A stretch of DNA of 64,000 nt, taken from NCBI GenBank assembly GCA_947310385.1, contig OX371224.1:120662106-120726105 (forward strand). The letters run 5' to 3'. This document shows positions 34,131-44,579 of the stretch, piece after piece (the first letter of the stretch is position 1; each line of letters starts with the position of its first letter). The notes under the pieces are model-generated. The model saw only the letters and a list, made by a program, of their open reading frames with translations. It was not told where the DNA came from and made no database searches. The DNA comes from Nephrotoma appendiculata (lineage: Eukaryota; Arthropoda; Insecta; Diptera; Tipulidae). A program made the position numbers and the translations under genes.

Positions 34131-34538
34131 GAATGGGCCGCATTGGTTAATCAAACCGATAGAACAACGGCCAGCAATAATGCAAGTTGAATAACCAACT
34201 TAGAAGAACGAAATATTACATTAGCTACTCAACTGAATGGAAAATCTCCGCACCTGCTTGAGAATCTCTTCCAAAGAATTGGATCTTTCACGAAGATAAA
34301 TCGAATTTTGGTTAAAATTCTTCGCGTTAAAAAACTATATCGGAACCAAAACAGGGTGGATCTATTAAAAAGGGCTGAGTACATGTGTATAAAATAAGCA
34401 CAATCTGAAGAATTCCATGATGAAGTCCAGTTGTTAAATCAAAACAAAAAAATTGGCAGAAACAGCAAAATTAAATCGTTATCTCCATGCTTAGACAATG
34501 AAGGAATCATGAGACGTGCGAGAAGATTAACAAACTTA

Positions 34539-35834
34539 CGAGGGCAAATCAAAAAGTCTTGCAATATCATATGAAAAAAAAGAGTGAGCGAGACAGCAAT
34601 ATTTTTATTTTTCGACATAATCTCCTTTAAGGTTTATACATTTGTCACATCGATCAATTAACTTGCCTAAACCCTCTAAAAAAAAAGATTTCTTTTGCTC
34701 CATGAAATATTCATTTACAACAGACTGTACTTCATGGTCACTGGAAAATTTCCGGCCCCTTAGTGTTTTTTTCAAATTGGGAAACAGAAAGTAGTCACTG
34801 GGTGCCAAGTCTGGACTGTACGGTGGATGCGGAATTTCCACGAAGCCGCAGTCTTTTAATGCAGCTTGAGCAATATTAGCCTTGTGCACTGGTGCATTGT
34901 CGTGAAGAGGCAAGATTTTTTTCCTAACTTTCCTTGGCCGTTTTTCCCGGATCGCGTTTTTCAATTTTCGCAAAACCTCTGCGTAATATATGCCTGTGAT
35001 TGTGGTTTTCGGTGGCATATAATCGATTATCAAAATTCCTTCAGCATCCCAAAAAATTGTTGCCAAAACCTTACCAGCAGACGGTTGAGTTTTGAATTTC
35101 TTTGGTGGTGGTTCACTACGTTTAATCCATTGCATCGATTCTTGTTTAGATTCCGGATCCCAGTGATGAAGCCATGTTTCATCGCCTGTTATTATGTTAT
35201 CCAAGAAATTTTCTGGATCTTCTTGGTACATATCTAAAATCGCCTTTGAAGTTTGAACACGCATTTTTTTTTGTTCTGCATTCAACAAACGGGGAACCCA
35301 TCGCGCACTTACTTTCGACATGTGAAGGTGGTCATGTAATATAGTATATGTGGTACCGTATGAAAGAGAAAGTCTCCACGCTAACCGCGGAACAGAAATA
35401 CGCCGGTCCTCCAATACAACAGATTCGGCCAAAATTACGTTTTCATGGCTAATAGCATCTGCTGGCCGACCCGAGCGGTTGTCGTCTTCTAATGACTCCC
35501 GACCACTTTTGAATAATTTTACCCACCTTGTTACTGTGGCATATGATGGTGCAGATTCGCCGTAAACTTTTGATATGTAGTTGAATATATAAATTGCATT
35601 TCGTCCATCTTTACAGAAAAATTTAATAACGGCGCGATATTCAATTTCATTCATTTTAAGAAAAATTCAAAACACGTTTTACTAAATTGACAAAAACAAA
35701 CGAACTGTAAAAATTACATCGAAATGTTCTTCTAGAAGTTTCATCGCGACAAAAAATGGTTTTGAAAAATATATTGTTGTCTCACTCACTCTTTTTTTTC
35801 ATATGATATTGCAAGACTTTTTGATATACCCTCG
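34539..35834 (-). mobile_element. Complete mariner element (1296 bp)
   Basis: Terminal inverted repeats of at least 55 bp start CGAGGG(c/t)A and contain aaaaagtcttgcaatatcat; the two ends differ at about four sites. The target dinucleotide TA is duplicated (34537-34538, 35835-35836). It carries one uninterrupted transposase frame. It was inserted into the old BEL/Pao element between its RNase H and integrase parts. Confidence 0.95.
34605..35654 (-). CDS. Mariner transposase, apparently intact (349 aa)
   Basis: This enzyme would cut and paste the mariner at TA sites. The N-terminal half holds the paired helix-turn-helix DNA-binding domains (residues about 1-110; AVIKFFCKDGRNA, WVKLFKSGRESLEDD.RSGRP). 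The catalytic part has TGDETWLHHWDPESKQ (first Asp), LPLHDNAPVHKA (second Asp) and HPPYSPDLAPSDYFLFP (third Asp). Thirty-four residues separate the second and third, the DD34D signature of mariner. Its length is normal for the family (about 340-355), and it starts with ATG a short way inside the right repeat. No stop or shift was seen, so it may be active. Confidence 0.95.
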   Translation of the reverse strand: MNEIEYRAVIKFFCKDGRNAIYIFNYISKVYGESAPSYATVTRWVKLFKSGRESLEDDNRSGRPADAISHENVILAESVVLEDRRISVPRLAWRLSLSYGTTYTILHDHLHMSKVSARWVPRLLNAEQKKMRVQTSKAILDMYQEDPENFLDNIITGDETWLHHWDPESKQESMQWIKRSEPPPKKFKTQPSAGKVLATIFWDAEGILIIDYMPPKTTITGIYYAEVLRKLKNAIREKRPRKVRKKILPLHDNAPVHKANIAQAALKDCGFVEIPHPPYSPDLAPSDYFLFPNLKKTLRGRKFSSDHEVQSVVNEYFMEQKKSFFLEGLGKLIDRCDKCINLKGDYVEK

Positions 35835-35926
35835 TAGATGTCTCTTAAAACACAAAACACCCTATGATTTTATCAAGCAAACATATCCTAAGTGAAAGGA
35901 TAATACAAGAAAGTCATGTTCGGTAA

Positions 35927-36982
35927 TTGCATCCAGGGCTTACACTACAAACGAGTATCATCCGACAAAAATTTTGGATTATTAATTGTTGCAATATGGT
36001 TCGAGACTTCATTAACAAATGTGTTAAATGTCGGAGACATAGAGCAGTTACATCACAACAAATGATGGGCAACCTACCCATAGCCAGAATAACGACGAGT
36101 CGTCCATTCTTACACATTGGCGTAGACTACGCGGGTCCAGTTTTTCTCAAGTCAAGAGTTGGGCGAGATCGCATTGAACTCACTAAAGAATATATTTGCC
36201 TCTTTGTTTGCTTTTTCACGAAGACCGTTAATATCGAGCTTTGTCATGACATGACAGCAGAAGCATTCGTTGCTGAGTTGCAACGATTCAGTTCTCGAAG
36301 GGATATTCCACTTAAAATCATCTCAGACAATAGGAGAAACTTTGTGGGAGCTCGGAGAAAACTCCGCAAATTATATGAATTATACAAAAAAATATATGAA
36401 AACAAATTTATATCTCATTTTATTTCACAGACTGAAATAAAGTTTACTGTCAATCATCTCAACCGGGTTACACGCAACATCACAATGACCTCACACGAAA
36501 TGCAAACATTATGGGTTCAGATTGAGGGCATTCTGAATTCTCTGCCGTTGTGTCCAAGGAGCAATGATGTCGATGATCTATTTGCATTAACCCCAGCGCA
36601 CTTTCTTATTGGTGAACCCATCACCACAATTCCGGAACCATCACTGGAACATATCAGCATCAACAGATTATCTAGGTGCCAGAATTTACAAGCCAGGATG
36701 CAGGGATTCTGGAAACAATGGCAAACAAATTATCTACACAGGTTACAGCAATGTCGAAAGTGGACTGATCAGCAAGAAAATTTGAAAATTGGCGATCTTG
36801 AACTCCTGAAAGAGGACAACTTACCACCTGCTACTTGGCAAATGGCACGTATTGCAGCATGCCATCCTGTTCAAGATGGTTTAGTGTGTGAAGTTTCGGT
36901 CAGAACATCATCAGGTATTATCAAAAGACCGATTGTGAAGATTTGTCTAGTATTGTCCGATGAAACCAAATCGCTCGTATGA
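35927..36982 (+). pseudogene. pol: BEL/Pao integrase and C-terminal domain, catalytic Glu region deleted
   Basis: A 351-codon open frame. It starts after the zinc-finger His (LHPGLTLQTSIIRQKFWI, then CVKCRRHRA), followed by the core with HIGVDYAGPVF (first Asp) and KIISDNRRNFVG (second Asp). The stretch that should hold the third catalytic residue (HFGGLWE in the family) is missing: NKFISHF...IKFTVN runs straight into HLNRVTRNITMTSHEMQTL. Then ILNSLPLCPRSNDVDDLFALTPAHFLIGEP and the C-terminal LKEDNLPPATWQMARI domain are well kept. The nominal Met is not a start; the frame continues from upstream pol. The deletion makes it inactive despite the long frame. Confidence 0.88.
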
Positions 36983-37027
36983 CTTTTAAATGCATTAAAA
37001 CCTGTAGGTTTTGATAGTCCGGGAGTA

Positions 37028-37370
37028 TGTTGAGAACACTGCTCTGGAAGAAACATCAAATTATAATATTAAACAATTATATATATTAATTTAAGGTTAC
37101 TTATCTCTGTAAAAGTATATAGCAATCCATTTAAATTAATTAACATTTTTGTCATCAAGTTGAATTTCACACCTCAAATTGTAAACATTAAATTATTATA
37201 AAATAAGTAACAAATTTAATTCGATTGCATAGTATTTTTCTAAAAGTACAAAGTGTATTTGTCTCGCAAATCAAACAATCTACCGATTGTTTCCAATGAG
37301 ATTGGCTGAAACCAGTCTACAAAAAGTGACAGCTTCCAGAGCAGCTTTTGCGTTTTTTGCAAAAATTTTG
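37028..37370 (+). repeat. Probable 3' LTR of the BEL/Pao element, right end undefined
   Basis: The sequence starts tgttgagaacactgctctgg right after the purine tract, as BEL/Pao LTRs do. No 5' LTR is in the window, so the end cannot be placed; it may run into the satellite that follows. Confidence 0.5.
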
Positions 37371-38460
37371 TAGAAACCTACATGTATTTGATTTCACAAA
37401 TTGGATCTAGTAAATTTATATTGCTGGGAATAGAATTGAATATAACGTAAATCACCATAAATTTGTTGTATGTGTCAAAAAAAGTTGTTGTTGTCAAAAT
37501 AAACATGACCAACAATAACAAGGAAGTTACTAATGGGGACTAAAATTCTAGGTCTTCACTCACGTCGCTTTGCTCCTTAGTTAAAACAAAAATTTCAGTT
37601 ATAGATAGGTGCGGGAGTATAGGACCGGGTTATATCAGGCGGTGCACGTTCTGTACTATATCGCGTTTTGAAATATCGCGTTTCAAGCGGATCCATTTCA
37701 TTTTCATTTAATCGACTTAAATAAATATAAAATTATATGCAAATTTTGTTTTTTTTTTAGATTAATTTTTTCGCTTGAAAAATCAAAAATTTACAAAAGG
37801 AGATTTTGGATATTTTTCAGCATTTTTTTGGCAGTTTGGTATTTGAAAAACTGCCTACTAGTAAATTTTTGATCTAGTCAAAAACATCATTTTGGTAATA
37901 AAATATTCGGGAATACGATGGTATACCACGAGAAACACAGTAAAGTTTGTTGTATTTGTCAAAAATGGTTGTTGTTGTCACAATGGGGACATGGCCAATT
38001 ATAACAAGCAACCTACTAATGAGGACTAGAATTCTATATTTGATTTTACATATTGGATTAAATCAATTTATTTTGTTGGAATTGACATTGACTTTTAAAT
38101 GAATCACAGTAAATTTGTTGTACTAGTCAAAACTAGTTGTTGATGTTGTTGTTGTCAAAATAAACATGGCCGATAATAACTCGAAATTTAATAACGAGGA
38201 TTAAAATTCAATCTTTAATTTCACAATTGGGTTAAAATTCATTTAAATTGATGAAAATGATATTGAACTTTATGTGAATTATAGTAAATTTATTGTATTT
38301 GTCAAAAAATGTTTTTGTTGTCAAAATAAATGTGACTGATAGTTACTCGAAATTCAACTAACGACGATTAGAATTCTACATTAAATTTTTAAAATTGGAT
38401 TAAATAAATTTATATTGTTGGGATTGATATATTGACTTGTTCGTGAATTGTTTTACGACT
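37370..38460 (+). repeat. About 170-bp satellite, four to five copies, one split by about 310 bp
   Basis: Each unit contains gtaaatttgttgta.ttgtcaaaa, gttgttgttgtcaaaataaacatg and a gaggactaaaattcta-like block, with cores near 37484, 37968, 38143 and 38315. The spacings near 170-176 bp are regular. The first gap of about 480 bp equals one unit plus roughly 310 bp of unrelated sequence (about 37560-37865). Confidence 0.7.
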
Positions 38461-41150
38461 CAATATATGTAAGATATTTCATTATGGTATACTAAAACTT
38501 GAATCAATTATTAGTCTTCAATTAGATGTATCTACAAGAGGAAATAGCTACCGCCTGTTTAGGAACCAAACTTCATACTGGATTGAAATGTTCGTGATTT
38601 ACTTTAGAAATCACAGATGCCACAATTTAAAAAAAAAATAATAAATAACATAAAACTTTGAAATTTTAAATTTTTTTATGCAGTAAAATCCTTTTATACA
38701 CTTTTCATCTAACTAAAAGCACAAACAAACACAAAATTTAACAACCAAAATATCTATGTATGGTATGTAATTGAAAAACTTTGCTTTTAGTAATTTTGTA
38801 CTTTCCAATTCCTTGCAATAAAAAGCGCACAACCTATTCCAAATTTTGTCGGTTTTAATGAACATATTCGAGTGCTGCTAAAACATCACTAGTGTCAATT
38901 TAATTATAATTTTAGACAATAAACTTTACGTTTTTCAATTCTATTGTGCAAGTTATATGAAATATGTACACGCATGGATTAGATGTTGAGACACGAACAG
39001 AATTATTATGTATATGGGACAGTGGGTATGAGGTACATAAAATAAAATTGTATTGCCACCTTTTTATTCCACAAGGTTTACTCAGTAGACTGAGAAAATT
39101 GGAAAATGATTTGTAAAGTAATTTTTTATGCATGCGAGGCGAGATTTCGGGGGTTTGCGTCGTCGTGTACTCGTCTACGATGTAGGTACGTTCAAATTAT
39201 AATAAGTAATTTTTTTACAACTCATCACCATTCATTGGGAATTGTTCTTGGTTCGGAATACATTAATTTTTGTTTTTATATACGTATGTGACGAAAATTG
39301 GTAAACAGATAATTGTCACGATTTTTTATTAAACACATTTCATTCGAGCACATATCATGCCGAGGTGGGAATATAACTGTGTGATACGGCATTATAATAT
39401 TAAATCGTTCAATGACTACGTAATCAACCATATTTACTGACAATTTATTTTCGTTGATTTTTTTTTGGCTTCACAAAATTTCCAAATGACAAATAAAATT
39501 GTTTAATTTAAATATATGTGATGACACGTTAATCTAATATGATTAATTAAACATTTTATTTCGCCCTCGTCGATCACTGTTTATTGTGTTTGATTAATTT
39601 TTTCAAATATTTCAATTTAAATCGTTTTTAGGGAATTTTGTATTAATTAATTAGAAGTTTTTGTTTACGTTACCAATTTATCTACTTGTTGAACTGGCAT
39701 CGTATGCATGTAATCATTAACATTTTGTGTACATTCGTAACTACAGGTTCTCAAGCAAAATTTATAAACTCACGAACCGTAAAGCTAATATTGTAATTAA
39801 AATTATTAATTTATTTTTTATCCGTGCTACGAAACACATAGGTAAGCGGATAAAATAACGACAATTGTTCCATTTTAAAATATGAGCAAGAATTTGTTTT
39901 CAGATGAAAAATGGAAAAATGAGATTATCTTGACCGGATATTAAAAGAATATTCTATTATTTCTCAGTTATTTCCTGTCTATGCTTATATAATTCTGCAT
40001 GCGCCTATCTTTTTAATTTTCGCAGAGGCAATGGGGTGGAATAAAATAATATATCTCTCCCTAAAATTATTACGATGATTTAATCGGGGTGTCACAGTAT
40101 AACAGAAAAATATTGTACGTTATAGAATAATTCTTCATTCTGAGATATTTGTCTATGTTTGGGTTCATCACAAAGCAATTCATTACAAGACAATTACAAA
40201 TCGGCATAAAAGTAAATTGGTTTATAAAATACTTAAAGTGTTTTTTAGTAGTTAGTTATTGAGGCAATCAAATTTACATATCTTTAAAGTTTATCAAATC
40301 GGGGAAAAATCATTCCTTCCTGCACGCAGAGATCAGGGATCCGGAAACAAATATGTCAACATTAAATGTCATCATTGACATCTCCCACCAATGGAAGATG
40401 CGAATTTTTTTTAGTGATTAACATCCTTCTATATTGATTTATAATAGGTTTATTTTATTTTATTTGAATTATTACAACTAAATACAATTCATCTAGCAAT
40501 TTTTCTTTCTTAATTTAACCCCACTGAGAACATGGAAATGTTTATGCATGGAAATCGTATATTGCATCATTTTCACATCGTCACTTTCACATCTGATTTA
40601 AGTTCTCGATGTAATTTCAATAAGTTAGTCTTTAGAGAGAAACGTTTGTCTTTCGTAAGTGGATAATAATATTGATAAACAGAATTATGTAAATCAAATT
40701 AAAACGTAAAAATTTAAACATCTTAATATTATTAAGATTAAGAACTTTTTGACAAAAAACGCATTATTAAATTAATTGTTTAAGAAAATCTGTAAGAAAT
40801 GAAATTAATTTTTAGCAGTGTTTGATATTAAATTTTCTATTCCAAAAATTTCTACATTTTACGAATCAATCGAAATGTCATTAAATTTCTTTCTATTGGA
40901 AACCAAATCTAAAACATTAAATACATTTCCCCAGAAAAACACTTTTCAGTATTTTGTTTTAATTTCTTTGTGATTAAAATATTCTTAATTCTTTCTCTCA
41001 ATAGATATGCATTCGAATTATATTTTAGTTTCATTCCTTTCCAATGTATATGTAAAACTAAAACAAAATAATAATGCAATGCAGGAAACTGTTAATATTT
41101 CAAGTTTGTAAATTTTTACAATTCAAAGTGAATTTTTTGTAAAACAAATT
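38461..41150. other. AT-rich sequence, nothing recognised
   Basis: No gene or repeat family recognised. Open frames are short and lack domain content. Confidence 0.45.
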
Positions 41151-41156
41151 CAGTGC

Positions 41157-41515
41157 TTCCAATTCTTAACCGATTATGAAGGGATTGGGATTGGGTATGT
41201 TGGATGGAACGGGAATTCTTAGATGATTTTTGGAAGAAATTCTGGAATACGGCCACCTGGGACGGAATTCGATCAATTCTTAACCTATAAATTAACTTAC
41301 CTTAACTTAAATTATTTGAGAATCCCATTTTCGTCAAACATACTCAATCCCAACATAATCGGCTAAGAAATGACCCAAAATTCTGTTCTAGGTGACCATA
41401 TTCCACAAATTCTTGCAAAAATCATTTAAGAATCCCATTTCCTTCCAAAATACTCAATCCCATCATAATCGATTAATAAATAACCAAGTTCTGTTCTAAG
41501 TGGCCATATTAAGGC
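41157..41515. repeat. Small inverted repeat (MITE-like)
   Basis: The left arm (41157-41275, with gattatgaagggattgggattggg) and right arm (41320-41515, with cccatcataatcgatta) are inverted relatives. The right side additionally holds a partial direct duplication at 41325-41400. The shared elements include aagaatccca and ggaat(a/t)cggccacctgg. Ends and flanking duplication are not resolvable by eye. Confidence 0.6.
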
Positions 41516-42084
41516 TGTTGAAGAATTTCCTTAAACATTCCTAAAACTAAATGTTTGATAGTATTAGTAAATCGTCCAACAATTGATTATAAATAGGGAT
41601 TCAATCAAATTATTGCAATTAATATTTATTTACTTAAGCGCGATCAATACTTCGATTCCACAAATCTTATTGCAGGCCGGATCATTCATGTGGCTAATAT
41701 TTAAAGGAAGCACTAGATCCATTTAATCCTTAGCTAAAGTTGAAAAATATTCTATTGGGGCTATCGGGGATAAATGTGACGAGGAAACCATACATTGAAC
41801 GTTTATTTATTAGCTTGGCTTATATTTTTTAGCCAAAAAGATAAAATTTTAAGATATGTTCTAATCAATTTTTAAAAAAGAACTTATTAATTTTCTAACG
41901 GATTAGGACAAAATTTAGATCGGTGGTATATTTACTGTTAATGGATAACCCATATCTATCAATCCTTGTGTAGCTGAGATCCAGTGGTAAACATATCCAC
42001 ATATTTAACATTATTTATTTCATGGTAAGGTTAAGTTGATGAGGTCTTCGTAAAATATTGGTGCTGTGTTGGTGTAAACGGTAT

Positions 42085-42540
42085 TGTTTATAGTTATAGA
42101 GCAATCTAGTAATTATAATAACTTGATTCCTTCAATATGTCTTTGGTTTTGGACACCACATGTTGTTGTAAATACCATTGGTGTATTGGTATTGATGTAT
42201 ATATACTGTGTGAAGAGCTGTATAATCCTTTCAGGCAGTGCAGATTTGATTATGTTGGAGTGTGCTGGTTGATTAATATGATCCTGGCCACACAACTATC
42301 GTTGGTTGGTTGGAGGTTATCTTTTTGGAAATAGTATTGATCTTCGATTTCCTCGCATGGTTTGTTCCTATATTGATAAATTTGATCATTAAGGGTTAAG
42401 ATATTATATGGGATGTATATGGAATAGGTTTTGTTTATAGTAATTGGTTGTAGATAGTATTGTTTGAAGGATGCCTTATGAAAAGTTGGAATTTCAATTG
42501 AAAATATGATTAATGATTGATTATAATAAGCTTTCAAATG
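42085..42540 (-). pseudogene. Probable envelope-gene fragment of an errantivirus-like Gypsy element
   Basis: The minus-strand frame 42250-42537 contains SIEIPTFHKASFKQYYLQPI, a KPCEEIEDQYYFQKD stretch with a Cys, and similar text continuing in another frame. It resembles the middle of insect Gypsy/errantivirus envelope proteins (membrane fusion glycoprotein). Context supports this, since gag and protease-region pieces of the same type lie on the same strand next to it. It is broken by stops and lacks a signal peptide, fusion peptide and membrane anchor. Confidence 0.45.
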
Positions 42541-42777
42541 TAGTAGTTAATGGATATTGTGCTCAGAGTGAACTTATACGTCTTGTGATTGTAATTGATC
42601 GTCGACGAATTTTAATTCTTGTTTATTTAATAAATGGTGTGAAATAATTAGAAGTTTTCATGAGTTATTGTGTCTAATATGTTATCTCAATGTTTTTGTA
42701 ATTGGTCTATCATAAATGAGACATGATGAATATATTGTCCGAATGATGTTATTTCTAACATATCCTGACTTAAGTTC

Positions 42778-43340
42778 TTAAATAACCCTAATTGGTTCTT
42801 CATTCAAAAAATTGATAATTTCTACAAATGCATGCCAGTTATGTGAAGTGTATAATCCTTCTGGGATTATCACGTGGTCGTTAATTTTCACTGATGGTTT
42901 CATGTAAATTTCTCCATTTTCCGTATCAACGGGTACTTTAATTATCATTTTATTTCTGGGTGGTATTTCATAGACAGGTGATTGATAGTTTGGTTTATAG
43001 AGTAAGGGTATTTTAACTTTATTAGTTTCTAACATATATAGTTACTAAAATCCAGTTTAATTACAAGTGTTTAATTATATCGAGACCAATAAGTTCGTTG
43101 AAATAATTATGAAACTTAAAAAGTATTTCATTGCTTCTTTTGTTCTGAATTCCTTAAGCCCTGGAATCAAAACTTGTTTCGTTAAGGAGTGTTCTTTGAA
43201 TAAAGTGTTCACTTTTATGGGGTCAATTTTTTGAATTTTGCTTGAGATAATAAATTTTTGATCTACGAAGCTCTGATTAGCTCCGGTATTATTTAGGAAT
43301 TTTAATTTAGTGTTTGAATTAATTTGAATATGGATATGTG
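42778..43340 (-). pseudogene. pol: Errantivirus-like protease and protease-RT linker
   Basis: A protease-like site reads FLNNTGANQSFVD (about 43290-43250), where the usual Asp-Thr-Gly has Asn in place of Asp. It is followed in another frame by PPRNKMIIKVPVDTENGEIY and VIIPEGLYTSHNWHAFVEIINFL (42778-43035), the linker that precedes reverse transcriptase in 17.6/297/gypsy-type elements. Reverse transcriptase, RNase H and integrase are absent: the next recognisable piece is the envelope fragment. Confidence 0.65.
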
Positions 43341-43599
43341 GGGCTAACTGATTGATGTGAATTGAGATTCAAGTATCCGACTGGTTCTCTGAGGCAGAGG
43401 GCAGAAAAACCGTTTCGTCTGATATATGGTTGTGATTTACGTCGAAATCTTGGACATATTCCGGATAATTATGTGAATTTTCTTGGTGTATATTGTGATT
43501 TATTTCATCAGAACTTTGTAGATGACTATCGTACACTTCGATATGATCGTGATACTGGTATCCCATATTATAATTTTGTTGTTATTTTATATTAAATAA

Positions 43600-44565
43600 T
43601 TCTCGAGCTTGGTGTTTGGAAGGTCCTGTGGGACTAAAGTGGAACCTTGGTTTGTAGGTGGAAATCGTGTAGGTTGTTTGTATCCATTTAGATTTGACAT
43701 GGTATCTAGTGCTTCTGATTTATAGTTCCGTGAAGGTATTGGTCTAGGATTACTAAACCAATACCTAGGATTACTGCGAATTTAAATGTGGTTGGCCTAG
43801 AGGTCGATTTAGGGGTTTGTGGTAAAAATAGACATTACTAGGATTCATGGTCTTATTATTCATACATGCATATTGTTTATATTGCCATTGTGGTGTGTAA
43901 TATTGATTAGATTTGAACCCAGGAGTGTTATTCATCAATTTTGATGAATGGAGCGAAATGTTATTTTCCAAAGGTTTCCTTATATATAACATACTTTATT
44001 CTCGCAGGCATAAGTTTAGAGCTTCTGACATTGTGTTTTGATTTCTGGCTCTAATTAGGGCGCCCTATGGTTCTGTTATTCCAGCCAGGAACCTAGAAAG
44101 GCACATTTCTCGGTACAATGTTTCTTTCGTATGCTTTACCGTTTAGGATGAGTTACTGAGCTTTACATGGTTTAGAAGTGTTGATTGTATTTTGATTATA
44201 CACCTATAATACTTTTCGATGGAGTCCCCACCTTGTGATATAGTGTGTAGGTCTCTGATTAGAGACGTCTCATTACGTTTATCAGCGTAATGAGTGGTAA
44301 GGTTGGCCTTGATTTCTTGCCAGTGTACCGTGGGACCATACGGAGTTAGGATTTCATCCGCTTCAACCGCGATTTTATTGCGGATTGGCCTAAGAAACGT
44401 AATAGGTGTGTTCCCAACTCCCATTACGGTTTCGCATTGCTCAATGATTTCATCAACATTGATGATGAAATCGTGTAGTGTGTGCGTTGACCCATTAAAT
44501 CTAGGAAGGTCTTTTATTGTATCCGGTAATTTCACTGTCGTAAGAACGGAGTTTAACATAGCCAT
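43600..44565 (-). pseudogene. gag: Errantivirus-like gag
   Basis: The frame 44143-44565 starts with ATG and reads LPRFNGSTHTLHDFIINVDEI, then KIAVEADEILTPYGPTVHWQEIKANLTTHYADKRNETSLIRDLHTI, the capsid motif of insect errantivirus-like elements. A stop ends it at 44143. Downstream, 43771-43992 and neighbouring frames carry an Asn/Tyr/Pro-rich tail as in gag C-termini. The capsid part alone is 140 residues, shorter than a full gag. Confidence 0.75.
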
Positions 44566-44579
44566 GGTTTCTTGAACTT

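Larger units (their letters stand above)
32230..37028 (+). mobile_element. Decayed BEL/Pao retroelement, interrupted by an intact mariner
   Basis: In order on the plus strand: reverse transcriptase pieces (32450-33065), about 550 bp of intervening sequence with a strong hairpin, RNase H (33610-34125), the mariner insertion (34539-35834), integrase and C-terminal domain (35840-36982), and a purine tract ccgggag next to a likely LTR start tgttgagaac at 37028. Gag and protease are absent. The order protease-RT-RNase H-integrase and the motifs are those of BEL/Pao. Confidence 0.85.

Noticed and set aside
34866..35237. A 123-codon plus-strand frame
   Set aside because: It is antisense to the intact mariner transposase.
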